Shown here piece by piece: positions 1 to 6,298 of a stretch of 6,639 bases of DNA. Each line of letters opens with the position of its first letter. Position 1 is the stretch's first letter. Source of the stretch: JBAXGE01 sp044344145 (lineage in GTDB: Bacteria > Planctomycetota > Phycisphaerae > WQYP01); the NCBI GenBank assembly GCA_044344145.1, contig JBIJDM010000167.1, positions 1 to 6,639 on the forward strand, read 5' to 3'. A program made the position numbers and the translations under genes. The notes under the pieces are model-generated. The model had not been told where the DNA came from, did not search any database, and was given only the letters and a program-made list of their open reading frames with translations.

Positions 1-1916
1 TGTCACCCAGTACCCAACCTGCCTTACCCAAGCAATCCATAACCCCTCAACCCACCGACGAACAATCACCTACCACCGGCACGCTGGCCATCCAGAAAGA
101 CCAGCAATTTATCCCCATTCCGCTCAAACACACCGACGTAAAAGCCCGCATCAGTGGCTATATCGCCTCGGTAGCGGTGACCCAGCAATTCCACAACCCC
201 TATCCCGAAAAAATCGAAGCCGTCTACGTCTTCCCCTTGCCGGAAAATGCCGGGATCAATGAATTTGTCATGACCATCGGCGCACGCAAGATTCGCGGCA
301 TCATCCGCGAGCGCGAGGAAGCCACCAAAATCTATAACCAAGCCAAACAGCAGGGCTACGTCGCGTCGCTGATGACGCAGGAACGCCCCAACATTTTCAC
401 CCAGCGCGTCGCGAACATCGAGCCCGGCAAGCAGATTGATATCCAAATCAGTTATTTCCACACCCTAACCTATCAGGACGGCGGTTATGAATGGGTATTC
501 CCCATGGTGGTGGGCCCGCGCTATAACCCCGCCGGCAGTACCGATGGCGTCGGCGCGGTGGGGACGAACGCAGTCGGCCAGTCTGGCCAGAAAACCGAAG
601 TCGCTTATCTCAAACCCACCCAGCGCAGCGGCCACGATATCAGTCTGGAAGTGGACCTCAATGCCGGTGTCACGCTGGAAGCCCTGAGCAGTGTCAATCA
701 TGTCATCCGCCAGCAGAATCGTGGCCCCGGCCAGGTCGTCGTCCAACTCGATGCCAGCGATACCATCCCCAATAAAGATTTCGTTCTGCGCTATCGCGTC
801 GCCGGTGCGGTGGTCAAGACCGCGCTGATGGTCACCGCCGATCCCGCCGGCACGGGCGGATATTTCACCCTCATGCTGGTCCCACCCGCGGAACTGAAAA
901 ATCTGCCCCGGCGGGCGGTGGAAATGGTCTTCGTCGTGGACACCTCCGGCTCGATGAGCGGCGAACCGCTATCGCAGGCCAAACGTGCCGCCACTGTGGC
1001 GCTGGGCAAAATGCTGCCCACCGATACCTTCCAGATTGTGCAATTCGCCGGCAGTGCCAGCCAGATGGCCGAGTCCCCCTTGAACGTGACGCCCGAAAGC
1101 CGTAAGACCGGCGAACAGTTTCTGACGAATATGAATCAGGGTGGCGGTACGGAAATGTTGCAGGGCATTAACAAGGCCCTGGACTTCCCCCATGATGAAA
1201 ACCGTACGCGTGTGGTCGCCTTCATGACCGATGGCTATATCGGCAACGAAACGCAAATCCTGCGGGCGCTGTATGCCAAACTCGCCGATTCCAAAGTCTT
1301 CAGCTTCGGCGTGGGGTCTTCGCCCAATCGGTTTCTCATGGATAACATGGCCCGCATCGGCAATGGCACCACGGCGTATTTACCGCTGAATACTAACCCC
1401 GAACCCGTGATGGATGCCTACTTTGAACGCATCAGCCATCCCGCGCTGAGCAACATCACGCTGGCTTTCGATGGCATGAAAGTCACCGATATCTATCCCC
1501 GGCAGGTGCCGGACCTGTTCGTGGGCCAGCCGGTCATCATCACCGGCCGCTACACCGGCACGACCGGCGGGGCAGTCACCATCATCGGCCGTGCGGGCCA
1601 GGAAAAACTCGCCACGCGTATGCCCATCACCGCCGAAAACACCCAGGCCAACCCCGGCATCCGCACCGTCTGGGCGCGGATGAAAATCGCTGATCTGTCC
1701 GATACCGCTCTGCGCGACAATGTGGATGTGACCAAAGATATCCGCGCCACCGCCCTGGAATATGGCCTGATGTCCGCCTACACCGCCTTCGTTGCGGTGG
1801 ATTCCCAGACCAAAACCACCGGCGACCATGGCACCACCATCGCCGTCCCGGTCCCCATGCCCGACGGTGTGCGCTATGACACCACGGTGAATGAAGGCAC
1901 GAAGCCACAGCCGTGA
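1..1916 (+). CDS. VIT and vWA domain-containing protein (5' end outside the window)
   Basis: The frame is open from base 3 to TGA at 1914-1916, giving 637 visible residues. No ATG, GTG or TTG occurs in frame before GTG 177, which lies inside the first strand of the VIT domain, so the true start is off the left edge. The visible N-terminus is a Pro/Thr/Gln/Ser-rich linker (residues 1-38). A VIT domain follows (about 38-167) with the usual YNQAKQQGYVASL and NIEPG motifs. The vWA domain (about 305-480) has a complete MIDAS metal site: DTSGS at 313-317, Thr383 in GGGTEM and Asp410 in MTDG. The end carries the family signature ALEYGLMSAYTAFVAVD and VPVPMPDGV. This is the layout of inter-alpha-trypsin inhibitor heavy chains and their bacterial relatives, which use vWA for metal-dependent protein binding. 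There is no cysteine in the visible part and no C-terminal membrane anchor or sorting signal. Export is inferred; the signal peptide would be outside the window. The binding partner is unknown. Confidence 0.93.
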   Translation, partial: SPSTQPALPKQSITPQPTDEQSPTTGTLAIQKDQQFIPIPLKHTDVKARISGYIASVAVTQQFHNPYPEKIEAVYVFPLPENAGINEFVMTIGARKIRGIIREREEATKIYNQAKQQGYVASLMTQERPNIFTQRVANIEPGKQIDIQISYFHTLTYQDGGYEWVFPMVVGPRYNPAGSTDGVGAVGTNAVGQSGQKTEVAYLKPTQRSGHDISLEVDLNAGVTLEALSSVNHVIRQQNRGPGQVVVQLDASDTIPNKDFVLRYRVAGAVVKTALMVTADPAGTGGYFTLMLVPPAELKNLPRRAVEMVFVVDTSGSMSGEPLSQAKRAATVALGKMLPTDTFQIVQFAGSASQMAESPLNVTPESRKTGEQFLTNMNQGGGTEMLQGINKALDFPHDENRTRVVAFMTDGYIGNETQILRALYAKLADSKVFSFGVGSSPNRFLMDNMARIGNGTTAYLPLNTNPEPVMDAYFERISHPALSNITLAFDGMKVTDIYPRQVPDLFVGQPVIITGRYTGTTGGAVTIIGRAGQEKLATRMPITAENTQANPGIRTVWARMKIADLSDTALRDNVDVTKDIRATALEYGLMSAYTAFVAVDSQTKTTGDHGTTIAVPVPMPDGVRYDTTVNEGTKPQP

Positions 1917-1936
1917 AGTGAACGCGCCACTTTTTT
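1916..1936 (+). terminator. Weak hairpin plus T-run after the VIT/vWA gene
   Basis: AAGTG (1916-1920) pairs perfectly with CACTT (1928-1932) across a 7-base loop, and the Ts run on to 1936. It begins at the last base of the stop codon. The stem is only 5 bp with two G-C-rich positions, so it would be at most a leaky terminator. It could attenuate expression of the lipoprotein gene 24 bases further on, or be chance. Confidence 0.25.
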
Positions 1937-1947
1937 GAACTCAATTT

Positions 1948-1953
1948 AGGGAG
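1948..1953 (+). promoter_or_regulatory. Ribosome binding site of the lipoprotein gene
   Basis: AGGGAG lies 6 bases before ATG 1960, a good Shine-Dalgarno match at normal spacing. It fixes the start directly ahead of the lipoprotein signal sequence. Confidence 0.75.
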
Positions 1954-1959
1954 CTACTC

Positions 1960-2712
1960 ATGACTACAAAACTGCGTTCCACCGGTTGCCTCTTTGCTCT
2001 GCTGCTAAGTTTCCTCTGGCTCACCGGCTGTGCCAGCAGCTACACCACCCCCTCCGGCCGCGCGGATTTAACCGACATTACCAGCAGCACCATGCGGGAA
2101 AGCTTTGCGGCCAAACCCGCCGCCGTGCTGCCAGCCAATATTGCCGCGGTGCGCGTGCAGACCACTGGGTACAGCAGCTATCGCACCCGCGATCAGGGCG
2201 GGGTCTATGGCGGGGGGCGTTATAGCGTGCTGACTGTGCGCGAGGTGGAGGACGAAGCAGACCTGAAACGCATCACCGAACTGCCCAATGTGGCGGGGCT
2301 GACCGGGGTGGGGCGGTTGCTGTTGCCCGAGGAACTCAATACCGATGTGCAGTTACGCGAAGGTGCCGCGCGGGTCAAAGCCGACATGCTGCTGATTTAC
2401 ACCTTTGAGACCACCTTCCGCCAGAATGACGAGTCCACCGCCCTGAAAATCATCTCGCTGGGCTGGTCGCCCACGCGCAAAGTCTCGGTCTATGTGACCG
2501 TTTCCGCGCTGCTGATGGACGTTCGGACCGGGTTCATTTACGGTACGCTGGAAGCCACCGAAAAACGCGCCCTCCAAACCACGGCCTGGGATTCCGAAGA
2601 AGCCATGGACCGGGCCCGCCAGGAGGCCGAAACCGCCGGTTTCAAGGCCCTGGTCCGCGAGTTCGAAAAGGCCTGGCCCAGCTTTGCCAATCGGGCCAAA
2701 CAGGGGGCCTAA
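1960..2712 (+). CDS. Lipoprotein of unknown function, CsgG/LpoB-like layout
   Basis: A 250-residue protein with a clear lipoprotein signal peptide: Lys4 and Arg6, a hydrophobic core at 11-21 (LFALLLSFLWL), and lipobox L21-T-G-C24. Cys24 would be acylated. It is followed by Ala-Ser-Ser rather than Asp, which under the E. coli Lol rule predicts outer-membrane placement. The mature part has a Gly/Tyr-rich stretch at 79-88 (QGGVYGGGRY). Beta-rich segments follow at about 141-157 (ADMLLIYTFETTFRQND) and 174-203 (KVSVYVTVSALLMDVRTGFIYGTLEATEKR), then a charged C-terminal helix at about 212-238. The pattern of a hydrophobic strand, then a 'DvrTG' turn and another strand resembles small envelope lipoproteins with a CsgG/GNA1162/LpoB-type fold or the rhombotail lipoproteins. 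This is a resemblance of layout, not a recognised match. It lies 43 bases after the VIT/vWA gene, so the two may work together at the envelope. Confidence 0.88.
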   Translation: MTTKLRSTGCLFALLLSFLWLTGCASSYTTPSGRADLTDITSSTMRESFAAKPAAVLPANIAAVRVQTTGYSSYRTRDQGGVYGGGRYSVLTVREVEDEADLKRITELPNVAGLTGVGRLLLPEELNTDVQLREGAARVKADMLLIYTFETTFRQNDESTALKIISLGWSPTRKVSVYVTVSALLMDVRTGFIYGTLEATEKRALQTTAWDSEEAMDRARQEAETAGFKALVREFEKAWPSFANRAKQGA

Positions 2713-2718
2713 AGGCCC
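2705..2718 (+). repeat. Perfect inverted repeat spanning the lipoprotein stop codon
   Basis: GGGCCT (2705-2710) and AGGCCC (2713-2718) are perfect inverted copies, folding as a 5-bp all-G/C stem with a TAAA loop that contains the stop codon TAA (2710-2712). No T-run follows (next bases are GAAACG), so it is not a standard intrinsic terminator. It could protect the 3' end of the mRNA or be incidental in GC-rich sequence. Confidence 0.5.
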
Positions 2719-2725
2719 GAAACGA

Positions 2726-2751
2726 AACCAATCGGCCAGCCGGTTAGTTTT
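2726..2751 (+). terminator. Possible weak terminator before the truD promoter
   Basis: CGG (2733-2735) pairs with CCG (2740-2742) around a CCAG loop. AAC (2726-2728) can extend the pairing to GTT (2743-2745) past a 4-base bulge, and TTTT follows at 2748-2751. With the stop-codon hairpin just upstream it could end the lipoprotein transcript. The stem is short and bulged, so this is tentative. Confidence 0.2.
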
Positions 2752-2781
2752 GCGACATTCACCCGGGGCTTCGGGTATAAT
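2752..2781 (+). promoter_or_regulatory. Sigma-70-type promoter for the truD operon
   Basis: A perfect -10 hexamer TATAAT lies at 2776-2781. An 18-base spacer separates it from GCGACA (2752-2757), which matches four of six bases of the -35 consensus TTGACA. Transcription would begin near 2788, giving a leader of only about 16 bases before the truD ATG. A 5-bp inverted repeat (ACCCG 2761-2765 / CGGGT 2772-2776) sits in the spacer and touches the -10. It is the only place in the window where a consensus -10 falls in a real intergenic gap. Confidence 0.55.
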
Positions 2782-2793
2782 TTCCGGTTTTAC

Positions 2794-2797
2794 GGAG
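2794..2797 (+). promoter_or_regulatory. Ribosome binding site deciding the truD start
   Basis: GGAG is 6 bases ahead of ATG 2804. It supports this start over an in-frame ATG at 2684, which would lie inside the preceding lipoprotein gene and ahead of the predicted promoter. Confidence 0.7.
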
Positions 2798-2803
2798 CCC
2801 CTA

Positions 2804-4057
2804 ATGATTGGTCAGTATCTCACCGAAGACATGCCCGGCATCGGCGGTCTTATCAAGCAAGCCACCACGGATTTTATCGTTGAAGAAATTCCGCTTTACG
2901 AAGCCGCCGGCGAAGGCACTCACGCCTACATCTTTGTGGAAAAAGAGGGCGTCACCACCTTTGACGCCATCCGCATCCTGGCCAAAGCCCTGGGCCGGCG
3001 CAATTTTGACATTGGCTACGGCGGGTTGAAAGACGCCCGGGCCATCACCCGGCAGTGGTTTTCCATCGAACACGAAGACCCCGAACGCCTCAAAGAACTC
3101 AAGCTGCCCCGGCTGAAAATCCTGACCGCCACCCGGCATCGCAACAAGATCAAACTCGGTCACCTCGGCGGGAACCGTTTCGATATCAAAATCCGCAATC
3201 CTGAATGGAGCCGCGTGGATGGCGGGCTGACCCGTGCCCTCGGCCGGGCCCGCGCCATCATGCATCGACTGGGTGAAACCGGCGTGCCCAATTATTACGG
3301 TCCGCAGCGTTTCGGCATGCGCGGCGATAACCACGCCCTGGGCCTGGCCCTGATGCGTGGCGATTACAAAGCCTTCCTCGATCACTTCCTCGGCAAGCCC
3401 GATGAAAAACTGGACCATGCCCACGTGCTGGCCGGGCGCACCTATTACGAAGCTGGCGAATATGCCAAAGCCGTGGCCGCCTGGCCGGGGCACATGGGCA
3501 ACGAACGCCGGGCCCTATCGGTGCTGGTCGGGGGCAAAGGCTCCAAGCGGGCGGTGGATGTGGTGGACTCTCGGCTGAAGGATTTGTTCCTCTCCGCGCT
3601 GCAATCGCATTTGTTCAACGCGTATCTCACGCTGCGTCTGCCGGCCATTGATCAGGTCTGGCCGGGCGATATGTGTATGAAGCACGACAACGGCGCCTGT
3701 TTCCATGTGGAAAATACGCCCGAAGCCGCCGCGGTGGAGCAGGTGCGTTGTGCCAGTCAGGAAATTTCGCCCACCGGCCCGCTCTATGGCCGCAAACTCA
3801 GCCGCACCGCCGGGCGCTCGGGCGAATTGGAAACTCAGGTCCTCGCCGAAGCGGGGATCAAGGAAGAAGACGCCGGCAGCACCGCCTTGGGCCATGGTGC
3901 CCGCCGCGCGCTACGCTTCTTTGCCCGCGAGCCGCAGTTGCAGACCGGCCAGGATGACAATGGCCCGTTCTTGCGCGTGCAATTCGCCCTTAACAGCGGT
4001 TGCTACGCCACGGTTCTGCTGAGTGAAATCATGAAAACGGATGTGGATATTGATTGA
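2804..4057 (+). CDS. truD: tRNA pseudouridine(13) synthase TruD
   Basis: TruD isomerises uridine 13 of certain tRNAs to pseudouridine in the cytoplasm. The 417-residue product carries the family landmarks in order: TTDFIVEEIP (21-30), the catalytic loop GYGGLKDARAITRQW with the expected nucleophile Asp77, RHRNKIKLGHLGGNRFDI (111-128), VPNYYGPQRFG (161-171), QSHLFNAYL in the TRUD insertion domain, ISPTGPLYG (321-329), and the closing YATVLLSEIMK. It is longer than E. coli TruD (about 350 residues), with the extra length mainly in the middle and insertion region, but no core motif is missing. Start 2804 is chosen because it has a Shine-Dalgarno sequence, follows a good promoter, and begins at MIGQYLTEDMPGIGG, which leads straight into the conserved N-terminus. 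It is the first gene of the probable operon; the HtrA-like gene starts 22 bases after its stop. Confidence 0.96.
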   Translation: MIGQYLTEDMPGIGGLIKQATTDFIVEEIPLYEAAGEGTHAYIFVEKEGVTTFDAIRILAKALGRRNFDIGYGGLKDARAITRQWFSIEHEDPERLKELKLPRLKILTATRHRNKIKLGHLGGNRFDIKIRNPEWSRVDGGLTRALGRARAIMHRLGETGVPNYYGPQRFGMRGDNHALGLALMRGDYKAFLDHFLGKPDEKLDHAHVLAGRTYYEAGEYAKAVAAWPGHMGNERRALSVLVGGKGSKRAVDVVDSRLKDLFLSALQSHLFNAYLTLRLPAIDQVWPGDMCMKHDNGACFHVENTPEAAAVEQVRCASQEISPTGPLYGRKLSRTAGRSGELETQVLAEAGIKEEDAGSTALGHGARRALRFFAREPQLQTGQDDNGPFLRVQFALNSGCYATVLLSEIMKTDVDID

Positions 4058-4069
4058 TCGGTTCTGCAC

Positions 4070-4075
4070 GGGAGG
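4070..4075 (+). promoter_or_regulatory. Ribosome binding site deciding the HtrA-like start
   Basis: GGGAGG lies 4 bases before ATG 4080. The upstream in-frame ATG at 4041 overlaps the end of truD, has no comparable site, and would put 13 extra residues with charged and polar positions ahead of the signal peptide. Confidence 0.7.
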
Positions 4076-4079
4076 CCGC

Positions 4080-5438
4080 ATGGTACGCCGGATGCTTGCT
4101 ATCGGATTGGGACTGCTGGCCCTGACGCAGTCTTTGGTGGCCCAAACCCCGCCGGGGCCCGAACATAATTTGCGCGTCAGCAACGAAGTCCGCATTTACC
4201 AGATGGACAAAGACGCTGTGGTCAACATCACCAGCACCCGCGTGGTGAATGCCCGCGTGGGTACCGGCGACGAAATCTTCGACCGTTTCTTCGGCCCCAC
4301 CGTGGTTCGCGCGGTGCCGTCTACCTCGCTGGGCTCGGGGTTTGTGATCCATCCCTCGGGCTATATCCTCACCAACGAACACGTCATTGACCGCGCCAGC
4401 GAAGTGAACATCGTTATGGCCAATGGCGACAAATTGCCCGCCGTGATTATCGCCACCGATACGGAGCATGATCTGGCGATCCTCAAGGTTGCGCCCGCCA
4501 AGCCCCTGCAGGCCATCCGGCTGGGTGTCTCCGACGACCTGATGATCGGCGAACCGGTCTATGCCATTGGCAATCCCTTCGGCTTCAGCGGCTCGATGAC
4601 CCGCGGCATCGTCTCAGCGCTGGCCCGCGAACTCACCTTCCCCGGCGACCGCGTGTTCAAAGGCCTCATCCAAACTGATGCCTCCATCAACCCCGGCAAC
4701 TCCGGCGGACCTTTGCTGAATGCCTACGGTCAGGTCATTGGCGTCAATACGGCCATCAAGGCCGATGCCAACGGGATTGGCTTTGCCATTGGTGTGTCCA
4801 AGGTCCGCGATTTGCTGCCCCAATTGTTGCAAACCGAAGTGACCAAACGCGTGCAACTGGGCTTTACCCTGAAAGAATCGCGGACCATCGCCCCACCCGC
4901 CCAGATCGGCGTGGCCGTGCTGATTGCCGCAGTCCAGAGTGGATCGGAAGCCGAAAAAGTCGGTCTGCGCGTGGGGGATCATGTGGTGGCGGTGGGGGAG
5001 ACCCCGGCCGATACCATTGTTTCCGCCTTGGTCGCCTGTCAGGAAGCCAAAGCCGGCGCAATGATGGTGCTGCGCATCGAACGCGAAGGCAAACTCTACG
5101 AGGCCAAGGTGCCCGTGACGCCCGCGCCACCGCCGGAATCGGAACGCATCCTGCTGGATAAACTGGGCGTGGAAGCCATCAGTCTTACCCCCGCGCTGGC
5201 CCGGCAGTACGGGCTGAGTGTCAGCGCCGGCATTATGATTACCAGCGTCCGCAAGGGTTCACCCGCCGCGACGGGGGGGCTGCAGGCGCAGGATATCATT
5301 AACCAGATCGGCCCCTATTACGTCTCCACCTCCGATGACGCCGCCTACCTGCTGAAATCCGCGCCGAAAAAAGCCCAGGTCAGTTTGGGTATTATCCGGG
5401 GCGATCGTCGCGGCCACAGTGTTGTCAATATTAACTAA
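4080..5438 (+). CDS. HtrA/DegQ-like periplasmic serine protease with two PDZ domains
   Basis: A 452-residue member of the HtrA (S1C) family, which degrades or refolds damaged envelope proteins. The signal peptide is residues 1-21: MVRR, a hydrophobic core, then SLVA before Gln22, a good signal peptidase I site. The trypsin-like domain spans about 40-250, and the triad is complete: His101 in TNEHV, Asp131 in EHDLAILKV and Ser208 in NPGNSGGPL. The segment FDRFFGP (67-73) before the protease core is typical of the family. PDZ1 is about 257-346, with LGFTL as the likely carboxylate-binding loop. PDZ2 is about 358-450, with SAGIMITSVRKGSPAATGGLQAQDIINQI. The length fits DegQ/DegP-type enzymes. It sits 22 bases after truD and 11 before the isomerase gene, so it is probably co-transcribed with both. 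No sigma-E-like promoter was recognised, so stress control is not shown. Whether it is closest to DegP, DegQ or DegS cannot be settled, but two PDZ domains argue against DegS. Confidence 0.94.
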   Translation: MVRRMLAIGLGLLALTQSLVAQTPPGPEHNLRVSNEVRIYQMDKDAVVNITSTRVVNARVGTGDEIFDRFFGPTVVRAVPSTSLGSGFVIHPSGYILTNEHVIDRASEVNIVMANGDKLPAVIIATDTEHDLAILKVAPAKPLQAIRLGVSDDLMIGEPVYAIGNPFGFSGSMTRGIVSALARELTFPGDRVFKGLIQTDASINPGNSGGPLLNAYGQVIGVNTAIKADANGIGFAIGVSKVRDLLPQLLQTEVTKRVQLGFTLKESRTIAPPAQIGVAVLIAAVQSGSEAEKVGLRVGDHVVAVGETPADTIVSALVACQEAKAGAMMVLRIEREGKLYEAKVPVTPAPPPESERILLDKLGVEAISLTPALARQYGLSVSAGIMITSVRKGSPAATGGLQAQDIINQIGPYYVSTSDDAAYLLKSAPKKAQVSLGIIRGDRRGHSVVNIN

Positions 5439-5440
5439 GG
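5436..5440 (+). promoter_or_regulatory. Ribosome binding site of the isomerase-like gene, overlapping a stop codon
   Basis: TAAGG contains the TAA stop of the HtrA-like gene and gives a weak Shine-Dalgarno core 9 bases before ATG 5450. The overlap suggests translational coupling of the two genes. Confidence 0.5.
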
Positions 5441-5449
5441 TTTTTACGC

Positions 5450-6277
5450 ATGCTCAAACTGGCTTTTTCCACCAATGCCTTCAAGCAAACCACGCTGGAA
5501 GCCGCTTTGAATACCATTGCCGACATCGGCTATGCCGGGGCGGAAATCCTCGCCGATGTGCCCCATGCGTATCCGCCGGAGATGCCCGATTCGCGCGTGC
5601 TGGCCCTGCGCAAACTCATGGCTCTGCGGCATCTGCAGGTCTCCAATGTCAACGCCTTCACGCTCTTTGCCCTCGGTGATACCTATCACCCCACGTGGAT
5701 CGAAGACGATGAAGACCTGCGCAGCCAGCGCATCAGTCATACCGTCAACTGCATCGAATTAACCCACGCTCTGGGTGGCAAGACCATTTCGCTGCAGCCC
5801 GGCGGCCCGCAGGGGGCGCTGGATCGCGCGGTAGCGCTCGGGCGTTATCGCGCCGGTCTGGAAGAGGTGCTGCCTCTGGCGGAAGAACTCGGTATCACGC
5901 TGATGATCGAACCCGAACCCGGTCTGATCATCCAGCACGCGCAGGAATGTGTCGATTTCCTCACCGCGATCAACCACCCCAACCTCAAGATGAACTGTGA
6001 TCTGGGGCATTTTTACTGTGTGGATGAAGACCCCGCCGAGGTGGTCCGGCAATGTGCGCCGTGGATCGCCCATGTCCACCTCGAGGACATCGCCGAAAGC
6101 CGGGTGCATCAGCATCTGGTGCCCGGCACCGGGGCCATGGACTTCCCGGCCATCTTCACCGCCCTGCGCGACATCAAGTATGCCGGTTGGGTGACGGTCG
6201 AACTGTATCCCTATGAAAGCACCGCCGCCGAAGTGGCTCGTGCCGCGTGGACGTATCTGCAACCGTATGTTGGCTAA
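5450..6277 (+). CDS. Sugar phosphate isomerase/epimerase family TIM-barrel protein
   Basis: A 275-residue cytoplasmic protein of the xylose isomerase-like / AP endonuclease 2 TIM-barrel superfamily. The opening MLKLAFSTNAFKQTTLEAAL is the usual first strand and helix. Likely metal ligands stand at the ends of the barrel strands as in the family: Glu154 in LMIEPEPG, Asp184 with His187 in NCDLGHF, His210 in HVHLED, and Glu251 in VTVELYPYE. The conserved loop PGTGAMDF (225-232) and the substrate-side segment ISLQPGGPQG (113-122) are present. The metal site therefore looks intact and the enzyme should be active on a sugar, sugar phosphate or cyclitol. The substrate cannot be read from sequence, since this superfamily includes isomerases, epimerases and inosose dehydratases. 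There is no signal peptide. It starts 11 bases after the HtrA-like gene and ends 21 bases before the next, in the same reading frame but separated by TAA. Confidence 0.9.
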   Translation: MLKLAFSTNAFKQTTLEAALNTIADIGYAGAEILADVPHAYPPEMPDSRVLALRKLMALRHLQVSNVNAFTLFALGDTYHPTWIEDDEDLRSQRISHTVNCIELTHALGGKTISLQPGGPQGALDRAVALGRYRAGLEEVLPLAEELGITLMIEPEPGLIIQHAQECVDFLTAINHPNLKMNCDLGHFYCVDEDPAEVVRQCAPWIAHVHLEDIAESRVHQHLVPGTGAMDFPAIFTALRDIKYAGWVTVELYPYESTAAEVARAAWTYLQPYVG

Positions 6278-6298
6278 GCGTTGGTGGTTGGTGACGTT

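Noticed and set aside
177..1916. GTG at 177 as the start of the VIT/vWA gene
   Set aside because: The frame is open to the left edge, and residues before 177 complete the first strand of the VIT domain (LKHTDVKARISGYIASVAV), so the start is upstream of the window.
2684..2803. N-terminal extension of TruD from ATG 2684
   Set aside because: It overlaps the lipoprotein gene, lies before the predicted promoter, and encodes nothing TruD-like. ATG 2804 has a good ribosome binding site and the conserved N-terminus.
2801..3493. Long antisense open frame (230 codons) across truD
   Set aside because: It mirrors the codon pattern of truD on the other strand, with a Gly/Phe/Ala/Val-rich product that has no recognisable domain. 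TruD motifs confirm the + strand.
4041..4079. N-terminal extension of the HtrA-like protein from ATG 4041
   Set aside because: It overlaps the 3' end of truD, lacks a ribosome binding site, and adds residues in front of a well-formed signal peptide that starts at 4080.
5419..5679. 86-codon + strand frame overlapping the end of the HtrA-like gene and the start of the isomerase-like gene
   Set aside because: Out-of-frame with both real genes, rich in Arg, Cys and His, and with no domain; it is a shadow of the isomerase-like coding sequence.
6278..6298. Fusion or recent split between the isomerase-like gene and the membrane protein gene, which share a reading frame
   Set aside because: The isomerase-like protein ends at a normal family length with TAA, and the next protein starts with its own ATG and a hydrophilic N-terminus. 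Sharing a frame is expected by chance one time in three.
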